Shown here piece after piece: positions 32,454 through 40,148 of a stretch of 44,389 nt of DNA. Position 1 is the stretch's first letter, and the number at the start of each line of letters is the position of its first letter. Source of the stretch: an uncultured Blautia sp. GTDB taxonomy: Bacteria; Bacillota; Clostridia; Lachnospirales; Lachnospiraceae. The position numbers and the translations under genes were made by a program. The stretch is taken from the NCBI GenBank assembly GCA_900541345.1, contig UQJE01000013.1, positions 1-44,389 of the forward strand, read 5' to 3'. Below the pieces are notes generated by a model. The model was given only the letters and a program-made list of their open reading frames with translations. It was not told where the DNA came from and did no database searches.

Positions 32454-33890
32454 ATGGAAAAATTGTACAGGAAATTAGAGAGCCTTGCAGATACAGGGAA
32501 TTATCCGTTTCATATGCCGGGACACAAAAGAAATCCGGAGTCTGTTGATAGTGATTTTCTTTTTGAAAAAGACATTACGGAGATTTCCGGTTTTGATGAC
32601 CTTCATCATCCCAGGGAGATTTTAAAGGAGGCACAGGAGAGAGCGGCAAAGCTGTACGAAGTAAAAGAGACATTTTTCAGCGTCAATGGAAGTACGGCTG
32701 CCATTCTTGCGGCTGTTTCTGCCGCTGTGTCAAAAGGCGGACAGATTCTTGTAGGAAGAAACTGTCATAAGTCAGTTTATAACGCTATGTACATAAGAGA
32801 CCTTGTTCCGTCCTACATTTATCCACAAGAAGATCCTGTTTTGGGGATAAGTGGCGGAATTTCACCGGCAAGAGTGGAAACTGTCCTTGATGAAAATCCG
32901 GAAATCCAGGCTGTGCTGATCACATCTCCTACTTATGACGGAGTGGTATCCGACGTAAAGCGTATTGCGAATGCAGCGCACAGTCATGGAATCCCTCTTA
33001 TTGTCGATGAGGCTCACGGTGCGCATTTTAAATTTTCCAATTATTTCCCCACATCTGCTGCAGAGCTTGGAGCAGACCTTGTAATCCAAAGTCTTCACAA
33101 AACGCTGCCGTCTCTTACGCAGACTGCAGTTCTCCACAGATGCAGCGATATGGTAAACAGAAATCTGCTCCGCCGCTTTATGGGGATTTATCAGAGCAGC
33201 AGTCCATCCTATCTTCTGATGGGAAGTATGGACGCCTGCATTGATAAGATGGCGAGAGACGGCAGAAATATGTTTATAAAATATACAGAGAATCTGGAAA
33301 AAACAAGAAAACGTCTGGAACAGTGCAAATATATTCGTCTTGTAACGCCGAAAGCAGGAAGGGACACAAGAATACATGATTTTGACCGCTCCAAAATTAT
33401 TTTGTCGTCATATTACAGTTCGTTGAAAGGAACCGAGCTTCAGGATATTTTAAGAGAGGAATTTCACATAGAGACAGAGATGGCATGTGAAAATTACGTT
33501 CTTGCCATGACGTCTGTTGGGGATACAGAAGAGGGATTTTTGCGTCTCTGTCAGGCTGTTGAAGAGATTGACAGACGGGAATCGTTAAAAAATACAGAAA
33601 GCTTTTTGAAGGAAGAACAGAATTATATAAAAATAGGGGAGAAAAAACAGGTTATGAGTATTGCAGAAGCGTTGGATTCTCCGGTAATATTCTGTCCTCT
33701 TGAGGAGAGCATAGGGAAAATTTCAGCAGAATTTGCATATCTTTATCCTCCGGGAATCCCGATGATCACACCTGGAGAACAGATTACTGGACTTTTCGTG
33801 CGGAATGTGAGAAGATACATGGAACAGGGCATTGTTCTGGAAGGACTTTGCGACCGTACAAATAAGACAATCTGTGTAGTGAAGGAATAA
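32454..33890 (+). CDS. Orn/Lys/Arg decarboxylase-like PLP enzyme (YaaO type)
   Basis: This 478-residue member of the short form of the group-III basic amino acid decarboxylases starts with PFHMPGHKRNP (18-28). The PLP-binding Lys216 is in QSLHKTLPSLTQTAVL, and DEAHGAHF (185-192) stacks on the cofactor. It lacks the long wing domain of the E. coli enzymes. Likely substrates are arginine, lysine or ornithine, giving polyamine precursors, but the exact one is open. Bacillus yaaO, a homologue, also lies upstream of the holB region. Confidence 0.9.
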   Translation: MEKLYRKLESLADTGNYPFHMPGHKRNPESVDSDFLFEKDITEISGFDDLHHPREILKEAQERAAKLYEVKETFFSVNGSTAAILAAVSAAVSKGGQILVGRNCHKSVYNAMYIRDLVPSYIYPQEDPVLGISGGISPARVETVLDENPEIQAVLITSPTYDGVVSDVKRIANAAHSHGIPLIVDEAHGAHFKFSNYFPTSAAELGADLVIQSLHKTLPSLTQTAVLHRCSDMVNRNLLRRFMGIYQSSSPSYLLMGSMDACIDKMARDGRNMFIKYTENLEKTRKRLEQCKYIRLVTPKAGRDTRIHDFDRSKIILSSYYSSLKGTELQDILREEFHIETEMACENYVLAMTSVGDTEEGFLRLCQAVEEIDRRESLKNTESFLKEEQNYIKIGEKKQVMSIAEALDSPVIFCPLEESIGKISAEFAYLYPPGIPMITPGEQITGLFVRNVRRYMEQGIVLEGLCDRTNKTICVVKE

Positions 33891-33901
33891 ATAAAATAAA
33901 T

Positions 33902-34495
33902 ATGGGAAAAATATTTTACATTATGGGAAAAAGTGCCTCCGGAAAGGATAGAATTTATTCCGGTCTTCTGAAAAAAAGTGAGCTGAAGCTTAAGAGACTG
34001 GTACTTTATACTACGCGTCCGATCCGAAGCGGCGAGGAAAATGGAAGAGAATATTTTTTTGTGACAGACAGCGATTTTTTTCAGATGGAGAAAAAAGGCT
34101 GTATCATAGAAAAAAGAGACTATCTTACAGTGGAGGGAATCTGGAGATATTTTACAGCAGACGATGGACAGATAAATCTGCAAGAGGCGGATTATCTGGG
34201 AATCGGAACACTGGAATCCTACATGAAATTAAAGGAGCATTTTGGAAAAGAAACGGTTTGTCCTGTTTATATTGAGGTGGAGGACGGGGAACGTCTTCTT
34301 CGGGCAATCGGAAGAGAAAAAATGCAGGAAAAGCCCAGGTATGCGGAGCTTTGCAGGAGATTTCTCGCTGATCAGGAGGATTTTTCAGAAGAGAATATTC
34401 AGAAAGCCGGCATAGAAAAAACGTTTGAAAATGTGGAATTGAATGAGTGCGTGGAAGAAATCGCAAATTATATAAAATATATGCAGCAAAAATAG
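33902..34495 (+). CDS. Guanylate-kinase-like P-loop protein
   Basis: This 197-residue protein has a P-loop GKSASGKD (about 9-16) and the guanylate kinase motif YTTRPIRSGEENGREYFFV (about 39-57). The usual nucleotide-site stretch YGNYYGTP is replaced by VEGIWRYFTADDG, and the lid and C-terminal part diverge. It may be a modified nucleotide kinase. It occupies the place of tmk in the Bacillus yaaO-tmk-holB order. It starts 11 bases after the decarboxylase, with no strong ribosome binding site, so translation may be coupled. Confidence 0.8.
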   Translation: MGKIFYIMGKSASGKDRIYSGLLKKSELKLKRLVLYTTRPIRSGEENGREYFFVTDSDFFQMEKKGCIIEKRDYLTVEGIWRYFTADDGQINLQEADYLGIGTLESYMKLKEHFGKETVCPVYIEVEDGERLLRAIGREKMQEKPRYAELCRRFLADQEDFSEENIQKAGIEKTFENVELNECVEEIANYIKYMQQK

Positions 34496-34497
34496 TT

Positions 34498-34525
34498 TTT
34501 AAAGAGAACAAAAGTATGGTATAAT
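34498..34525 (+). promoter_or_regulatory. Candidate holB promoter
   Basis: An extended -10 TGGTATAAT (34517-34525) with a weak -35 TTTTAA (34498-34503). It begins at the end of the kinase-like gene and has a 30-base leader to holB. Confidence 0.5.
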
Positions 34526-34555
34526 GAAATGTAATAAAAAGAGAGGTGATTCTTT

Positions 34556-35545
34556 ATGGTAGGATTTAACAACATAATCGGGCATGGCGAAATTATACGT
34601 CATATGAAAAATGCAATTAAGACGGATAAGGTTTCTCATTCATATATTCTGACAGGAGAACCTGGCTCAGGTAAGAAGCTTATGGCAGGGACTTTTGCCA
34701 TGACGCTGCAGTGTGAGGCAGGAGGGGAAGAGCCATGCCAGAAGTGTGATTCCTGTAAAAAAGCCATGGGTAAGAATCATCCGGATATTATTATGGTTTC
34801 CCATGAGAAGCCGGGTGTAATCACTATCGATGAAATTCGCGAGCAGGTTATCCATGATGTAGCAGTAAAACCGTATTGCAGCCGTTATAAGATTTACATT
34901 GTTCCCGATGCGCATTTAATGAATCCTCAGGCGCAGAATGCGCTTCTGAAAACAATCGAGGAACCGCCGGAGTATGCAGTTATTATGCTTCTTACGAGCA
35001 ATATAGACGGGCTGCTCCCAACAATTCGTTCCAGATGTGTGCGCCTTGATTTGAAGGTTGTAGATGATGGACTGATAAAAGAATATCTGATGGAGCATTT
35101 ACATATACCGGATTACCAGGCAGAAATAGATGTATCTTTTGCACACGGAAGCATTGGAAGAGCAAAAGCAGCGGCAACATCACAGGAATTTGCCGATATG
35201 ACCCAAAATGCGATGAAACTTTTAAAATATTCAGGAACTATGGAAGTATATGAGCTTACAGATGCGATCAGAGAGCTGGCGTCAGATAAGCAGAATATAG
35301 GAGATTATCTCGATATTTTTCAGTTCTGGTTCCGTGATATTTTAATGTTTAAGGCAACCAGGGAAATAGATAATCTTGTATTCAAGCAGGAAATAAACTT
35401 TATTAAGGAACAGGCAAGCGAGCGTTCTTATGAGAATATAGAAAAGATTCTGGAAGCGATTGAAAAAACGAAGGTACGTCTTCGCGCAAATGTAAATCTT
35501 GAGCTTGCACTTGAGCTGCTGTTCCTGACAATCAGGGAGAAATAA
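34556..35545 (+). CDS. holB: DNA polymerase III delta' subunit
   Basis: This 329-residue clamp-loader subunit has a P-loop-like GEPGSGKK (34-41), a four-Cys zinc module (C53, C61, C64, C67), ALLKTIEEPPEYAVIMLLTSN with the SRC-equivalent RSRCVRLDLK, and a C-terminal helical collar domain. It helps load the DnaN clamp encoded near the origin. Ribosome binding site GAGAGGTG is upstream. First of a tight group with the ricT-like, trmN6-like and rsmI genes. Confidence 0.93.
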   Translation: MVGFNNIIGHGEIIRHMKNAIKTDKVSHSYILTGEPGSGKKLMAGTFAMTLQCEAGGEEPCQKCDSCKKAMGKNHPDIIMVSHEKPGVITIDEIREQVIHDVAVKPYCSRYKIYIVPDAHLMNPQAQNALLKTIEEPPEYAVIMLLTSNIDGLLPTIRSRCVRLDLKVVDDGLIKEYLMEHLHIPDYQAEIDVSFAHGSIGRAKAAATSQEFADMTQNAMKLLKYSGTMEVYELTDAIRELASDKQNIGDYLDIFQFWFRDILMFKATREIDNLVFKQEINFIKEQASERSYENIEKILEAIEKTKVRLRANVNLELALELLFLTIREK

Positions 35546-35546
35546 A

Positions 35547-36425
35547 ATGACAAAGGTAGTAGGAGTAAGATTCCGTAATGTGGGGAAAATTTATTATTTT
35601 GACCCGAAGGAATATGTTGTAAAAGAAGGTGACCACGTAATTGTAGAGACAGCCCGCGGCGTAGAATACGGAAAAGTGGTGCTGACTCCGAGAAACATAA
35701 AAGAAGAGGACGTTGTACATCCTTTAAAAGAAGTTCTCCGTGTGGCAACAAAGGAGGACGAAGAGAGAGAGCAGCAGAACAGAATAAAAGAAAAAGAAGC
35801 GTTTAAAATATGCCAGAAGAAAATAAGAGAGCATGAGTTGGATATGAAGCTCATAGACGCAGAATATACATTTGATAACAATAAGGTTCTGTTTTATTTT
35901 ACAGCAGATGGAAGAATTGATTTTCGTCAGCTTGTAAAAGATCTTGCTGCCATTTTCAAAACAAGGATTGAGCTGCGCCAGATCGGCGTGAGAGATGAGA
36001 CAAAGATTTTGGGAGGAATCGGAATCTGTGGAAGATGTCTCTGCTGCCATACTTATCTTTCCGAATTTGCACCGGTATCCATTAAAATGGCAAAGGAGCA
36101 GAATCTTTCTCTGAATCAGACAAAGATTTCAGGCGTATGTGGAAGACTGATGTGCTGCCTCAAAAACGAGCAGGAAACATATGAGGAGTTGAATAAAAAG
36201 CTTCCGGGACTTGGAGATACTGTGACAACCCCGGATGGACTTCAGGGTACAGTGCAGAGTGTAAACGTTCTGCGTCAGCTTGTAAAAGTAGTGGTGGAAG
36301 TGAATGACGAAAAGGAAATCCAGGAATTTCCTGTAGACAGTCTGAAATTCCGTCCAAGAAAAAGGAAAGTAAAAATTTCTGAACAGGAATTAAAGGAGCT
36401 GGAAGGGCTTGAAGACAACAAATGA
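35547..36425 (+). CDS. PSP1-domain protein (RicT/YaaT-like)
   Basis: This 292-residue PSP1-family protein contains paired Cys motifs GICGRCLCCHTYL and GVCGRLMCCLKNE (about 158-210), which hold iron-sulfur clusters in the B. subtilis RicAFT (YmcA-YlbF-YaaT) complex, a factor for mRNA maturation by RNase Y. It starts two bases after the holB stop and overlaps the next gene by 17 bases. The location after holB is the same as yaaT in Bacillus. Confidence 0.93.
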   Translation: MTKVVGVRFRNVGKIYYFDPKEYVVKEGDHVIVETARGVEYGKVVLTPRNIKEEDVVHPLKEVLRVATKEDEEREQQNRIKEKEAFKICQKKIREHELDMKLIDAEYTFDNNKVLFYFTADGRIDFRQLVKDLAAIFKTRIELRQIGVRDETKILGGIGICGRCLCCHTYLSEFAPVSIKMAKEQNLSLNQTKISGVCGRLMCCLKNEQETYEELNKKLPGLGDTVTTPDGLQGTVQSVNVLRQLVKVVVEVNDEKEIQEFPVDSLKFRPRKRKVKISEQELKELEGLEDNK

Positions 36426-37155
36426 TTTTGTAAAAGAAAACGAAAGAGTAGACGATCTTCAGAATGGATATGGAATTATCCAGGATCCGGAAAAATTCTG
36501 TTTCGGAATCGACGCAGTCCTTCTTTCCGGCTTTGCAAAAGTAAAAAAGGGAGAACATGTACTTGATATGGGAACAGGAACGGGAATCATTCCTGTTCTT
36601 CTCTCTGCCAAAACAGAAGGGGAATGTTTTACAGGCCTGGAGATTCAAAACGAGTGTGCGGAAATGGCGCAGAGAAGCGTGGCTATGAATCAGCTTGAGG
36701 ACAGAGTGAACATTGTACAGGGAGATATAAAAGAGGCTGCTGATATATTTGGAGCGGCTTCTTTTCATGTAGTTACCTGTAATCCGCCGTATATGATAGG
36801 ACAGCATGGACTGACAAATCCTCATATGCCAAAAGCCATTGCCCGCCATGAAATTCTCTGTACGCTGGAAGATGTCATCAGTCAGGGTGCCAGGGTTTTA
36901 AAAGCTCGAGGAAGATTTTATATGGTGCACAGACCGTTTCGGCTTGTGGAAATTATGAATATGATGACAAAATATAAACTGGAGCCGAAAAGAATGCGTC
37001 TTGTATATCCTTATGTGGACAGAGAGCCAAATATGGTTTTAATAGAGGCTTTAAAAGGCGGAAATTCAAGAATCCAGATAGAGCCGCCTCTTGTCGTTTA
37101 TGAAAAACCGGGCGTGTACACAAAAACAATTCTGGAAATATACGGGAAGGTGTAA
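36409..37155 (+). CDS. tRNA1(Val) adenine-N6-methyltransferase-like protein (TrmN6/YabB)
   Basis: This 248-residue SAM-dependent methyltransferase has motif I VLDMGTGTGIIPVLLSA (51-67), acidic GLEIQ (76-80) and catalytic NPPYM (125-129), the signature of N6-adenine methylation. Best fit is TrmN6/YabB, which modifies A37 of a tRNA. The start is TTG at 36409, with AAGGAG ten bases upstream inside the previous gene, giving a 17-base overlap. Corresponds to yabB in the Bacillus order. Confidence 0.9.
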   Translation: MKTTNDFVKENERVDDLQNGYGIIQDPEKFCFGIDAVLLSGFAKVKKGEHVLDMGTGTGIIPVLLSAKTEGECFTGLEIQNECAEMAQRSVAMNQLEDRVNIVQGDIKEAADIFGAASFHVVTCNPPYMIGQHGLTNPHMPKAIARHEILCTLEDVISQGARVLKARGRFYMVHRPFRLVEIMNMMTKYKLEPKRMRLVYPYVDREPNMVLIEALKGGNSRIQIEPPLVVYEKPGVYTKTILEIYGKV

Positions 37156-37157
37156 AA

Positions 37158-38009
37158 TTGAAAACAACAGGAACATTATTTTTATGTGCGACACCAATAG
37201 GAAATCTGGAGGATATTACGCTCCGCGTTTTGAGAACACTTCAGGAAGTGGATTTAATTGCAGCGGAAGATACAAGGAACAGCATTAAGCTCCTTAATCA
37301 TTTCCAGATAAAAACGCCTATGACAAGCTATCATGAGTACAATAAAATAGATAAAGGACATTTTCTTGTGGAAAAAATGCTCGCAGGGGAGAATATTGCC
37401 CTTATTACAGATGCGGGAACTCCGGGAATTTCCGATCCGGGAGAGGAACTGACTGCTATGTGTTATGAGGCGGGAATCCCTGTTACATCCCTTCCCGGAC
37501 CGGCGGCGTGTATTACAGCCCTCACTCTTTCCGGGCTTCCCACAAGAAGGTTTGCTTTTGAAGCGTTTCTTCCTATGGAGAAAAAGGAGAGACAGTCAGT
37601 TCTGGAAGAATTAAAAAATGAAACGAGAACGATGATTCTTTATGAAGCGCCCCATAAGCTTGTAAAAACGCTGGGAGATTTGTTGCAGGCTCTTGGAAAC
37701 AGAAAGATGACGCTTTGCCGTGAGCTTACAAAAAAACACGAAACAGCTTTTCAGACAACAATAGAAGAGCTTATTCACTATTACAGCAAAGAAAAGCCGC
37801 TTGGAGAGTGCGTTCTTGTCATTCAGGGGAAAAGCCGTCAGGAAATGGAAAAAGAAGCCCAGGCTTCCTGGGACATCATTCCCATAGAGGAGCATATGAG
37901 GCAATACGAAGAAAAGGGTATTTCCAGAAAAGAAGCAATGAAGATGGTAGCAAAAGACAGAGGAATGACAAAACGTGATGTTTACCAGTATCTGATAGAT
38001 AAAAAATAA
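37158..38009 (+). CDS. rsmI: 16S rRNA (cytidine1402-2'-O)-methyltransferase
   Basis: This 283-residue enzyme methylates the ribose of C1402 in the decoding centre. Visible motifs are LFLCATPIGNLEDITLRVL (N-terminal), AEDTRNSIKLLNHF, DAGTPGISDPGEEL and SLPGPAACITAL. It starts with TTG at 37158 after GGGAAGGTG. Last gene of the holB group; a double hairpin with T-run follows. Confidence 0.96.
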   Translation: MKTTGTLFLCATPIGNLEDITLRVLRTLQEVDLIAAEDTRNSIKLLNHFQIKTPMTSYHEYNKIDKGHFLVEKMLAGENIALITDAGTPGISDPGEELTAMCYEAGIPVTSLPGPAACITALTLSGLPTRRFAFEAFLPMEKKERQSVLEELKNETRTMILYEAPHKLVKTLGDLLQALGNRKMTLCRELTKKHETAFQTTIEELIHYYSKEKPLGECVLVIQGKSRQEMEKEAQASWDIIPIEEHMRQYEEKGISRKEAMKMVAKDRGMTKRDVYQYLIDKK

Positions 38010-38029
38010 AACATAAGAAATAAAGAAAT

Positions 38030-38092
38030 CCTCCGACAGAAGATAAATAAGCTGTCGGGGGCGGAGAATCCTGCCTGCAGGATTCTTTTTTT
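38030..38092 (+). terminator. Tandem hairpins and terminator after rsmI
   Basis: The first stem is CCTCCGACAG (38030-38039) with CTGTCGGGGG (38052-38061). The second is AGAATCCTG (38065-38073) with CAGGATTCT (38078-38086), followed by seven T. The second is a canonical terminator; the first may be an extra barrier. Confidence 0.88.
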
Positions 38093-38098
38093 ATTTCA

Positions 38099-38128
38099 TT
38101 GGAAAATAAAAGGTTTTTGTGCTATAAT
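38099..38128 (+). promoter_or_regulatory. gyrB promoter
   Basis: TTGGAA (38099-38104), an 18-bp spacer and TATAAT (38123-38128) with extended TG. The leader to gyrB is about 75 bases with no strong structure seen. Confidence 0.6.
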
Positions 38129-38207
38129 AAATTAGTATTATTGTGTCTTAACGAAGGGGCAGCAGAGTGGAGCTGCCGGTTGAAATAGATATGACAGGAG
38201 GAATAAA

Positions 38208-40133
38208 ATGGGCGGAGAAAACACGGAGTACGGAGCAGACCAAATCCAGATTCTGGAGGGACTGGAAGCAGTACGGAAAAGACCGGGTATGTATATTGGC
38301 AGCACATCTAGCAGAGGACTTCATCATCTTGTATATGAGATTGTAGACAACGCAGTAGATGAGGCTCTGGCAGGCTTCTGTAAAGAAATAAATGTTACAA
38401 TTAATCCGGATAACTCCATCACTGTCACAGATGACGGAAGGGGAATCCCGGTAGGAATTAATCATAAGGCAGGAATTCCGGCAGTGGAGGTTGTATTTAC
38501 GATTCTTCATGCGGGCGGTAAATTCGGCGGAGGAGGATACAAGGTATCTGGCGGTCTTCACGGAGTAGGAGCATCTGTAGTAAATGCATTGTCAGAATGG
38601 CTTGAGGTTACGATTTACAAAGAAGGACAGGTATACAGACAGAGATATGAGAGAGGAAAAACCATATATCCTCTGAAAGTGATAGATACCTGTGAGCCGG
38701 AAAAAACAGGAACAATGGTTTCTTTTTTACCGGATAAAGAAATATTCGAAGAAACCGTATATGATTACGATGTTTTAAAACAGCGTCTTCGTGAGATGGC
38801 ATTTCTTACAAAGGGGCTGAAAATTATTCTGAAGGATACAAGAGCAGAAATGGAAAGAGAAAAGACTTTCCATTACGAGGGCGGCATTCAGGAATTTGTA
38901 CAGTATCTTAACAAGAGCAAAGAGGCGCTGTATCCGGAAATCATATACTGTGAGGGCGAAAAAGACGGTGTTATTGTTGAGGTTGCTATGCAGCACAACG
39001 ATTCTTACACAGAGAACAGCTATGGATTTGTAAATAATATCAACACTCCGGAAGGCGGAACTCATATTATGGGATTTCGAAACGCCATCACAAAAACCTT
39101 TAATGATTATGCCAGAAAAAATAAGCTGCTCAAAGACAGTGAACCGAATTTAAGCGGAGATGATATTCGAGAGGGACTTACAGCAATCGTAAGTGTGAAA
39201 ATAGAAAATCCGCAGTTTGAGGGACAGACAAAGCAGAAACTGGGAAACAGCGAAGCGAGAGGTGCGGTAGACAGCATTGTCAGCAGACAGCTTGAAATTT
39301 TCCTGGAGCAGAATCCTTCTGTTGCAAAAGTGACAGTAGAAAAATCCGTACTTGCCCAGAGAGCAAGGGAAGCGGCAAGAAAAGCCCGTGATCTTACAAG
39401 ACGTAAATCTGCCCTTGACGGAATGTCTCTTCCCGGAAAACTGGCAGACTGTTCTGACAAAAATCCGGAAAACTGTGAAATTTACATTGTTGAGGGTGAT
39501 TCTGCCGGAGGTTCTGCAAAAACAGCAAGAAATCGTGCAACGCAGGCAATTCTTCCTCTCAGAGGGAAAATTTTGAATGTAGAAAAAGCCCGTCTTGATA
39601 AAATCTATTCCAATGCGGAAATAAAGGCAATGATCACTGCTTTCGGAACAGGAATCCACGAAGATTTTGATATTACAAAGCTTCGCTATCATAAGATTAT
39701 CATTATGACAGATGCCGATGTGGACGGAGCGCATATTGCAACGCTTCTTCTCACATTTTTATATCGTTTTATGCCGGAACTTATCAGACAGGGATACGTA
39801 TACCTTGCACAGCCGCCTCTCTATAAGGTGGAGAAAAATAAAAGGGTATGGTATGCCTACGATGATAATGAACTGAACACGATTCTCACAGAAATCGGAC
39901 GCGATGGAAATAACAAAATCCAGCGTTACAAAGGTTTGGGAGAGATGGACGCAGAACAGCTCTGGGAAACAACAATGGATCCGGAAAAAAGGATTCTGCT
40001 TCGCGTGACAATGGACGAGGCAGCAACATCAGAAATAGATCTGACCTTTACCACACTGATGGGAGATAAGGTAGAACCAAGGCGTGAATTTATAGAAGAA
40101 AATGCAAGATTTGTAAAAAATCTCGATATTTAA
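38208..40133 (+). CDS. gyrB: DNA gyrase subunit B
   Basis: This 641-residue ATPase subunit of gyrase contains GHKL motifs EIVDNAVDEALAGFC, DDGRGIPVG and GGKFGGGGYKVSGGLHGVG, then the transducer, and the Toprim domain with EGDSAGGSAK and DADVDGAHI. Full length. Ribosome binding site GGAGGAATAAA precedes the ATG. It is separated from recF by about 20 kb, not adjacent as in many Firmicutes. Confidence 0.98.
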   Translation: MGGENTEYGADQIQILEGLEAVRKRPGMYIGSTSSRGLHHLVYEIVDNAVDEALAGFCKEINVTINPDNSITVTDDGRGIPVGINHKAGIPAVEVVFTILHAGGKFGGGGYKVSGGLHGVGASVVNALSEWLEVTIYKEGQVYRQRYERGKTIYPLKVIDTCEPEKTGTMVSFLPDKEIFEETVYDYDVLKQRLREMAFLTKGLKIILKDTRAEMEREKTFHYEGGIQEFVQYLNKSKEALYPEIIYCEGEKDGVIVEVAMQHNDSYTENSYGFVNNINTPEGGTHIMGFRNAITKTFNDYARKNKLLKDSEPNLSGDDIREGLTAIVSVKIENPQFEGQTKQKLGNSEARGAVDSIVSRQLEIFLEQNPSVAKVTVEKSVLAQRAREAARKARDLTRRKSALDGMSLPGKLADCSDKNPENCEIYIVEGDSAGGSAKTARNRATQAILPLRGKILNVEKARLDKIYSNAEIKAMITAFGTGIHEDFDITKLRYHKIIIMTDADVDGAHIATLLLTFLYRFMPELIRQGYVYLAQPPLYKVEKNKRVWYAYDDNELNTILTEIGRDGNNKIQRYKGLGEMDAEQLWETTMDPEKRILLRVTMDEAATSEIDLTFTTLMGDKVEPRREFIEENARFVKNLDI

Positions 40134-40148
40134 TCAGGAGAACAGAAA

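Noticed and set aside
38065..38086. Hairpin before gyrB considered as a riboswitch or T-box part
   Set aside because: It has a simple stem, four-base loop and T-run directly after rsmI, and lies upstream of the gyrB promoter, so it is a terminator.
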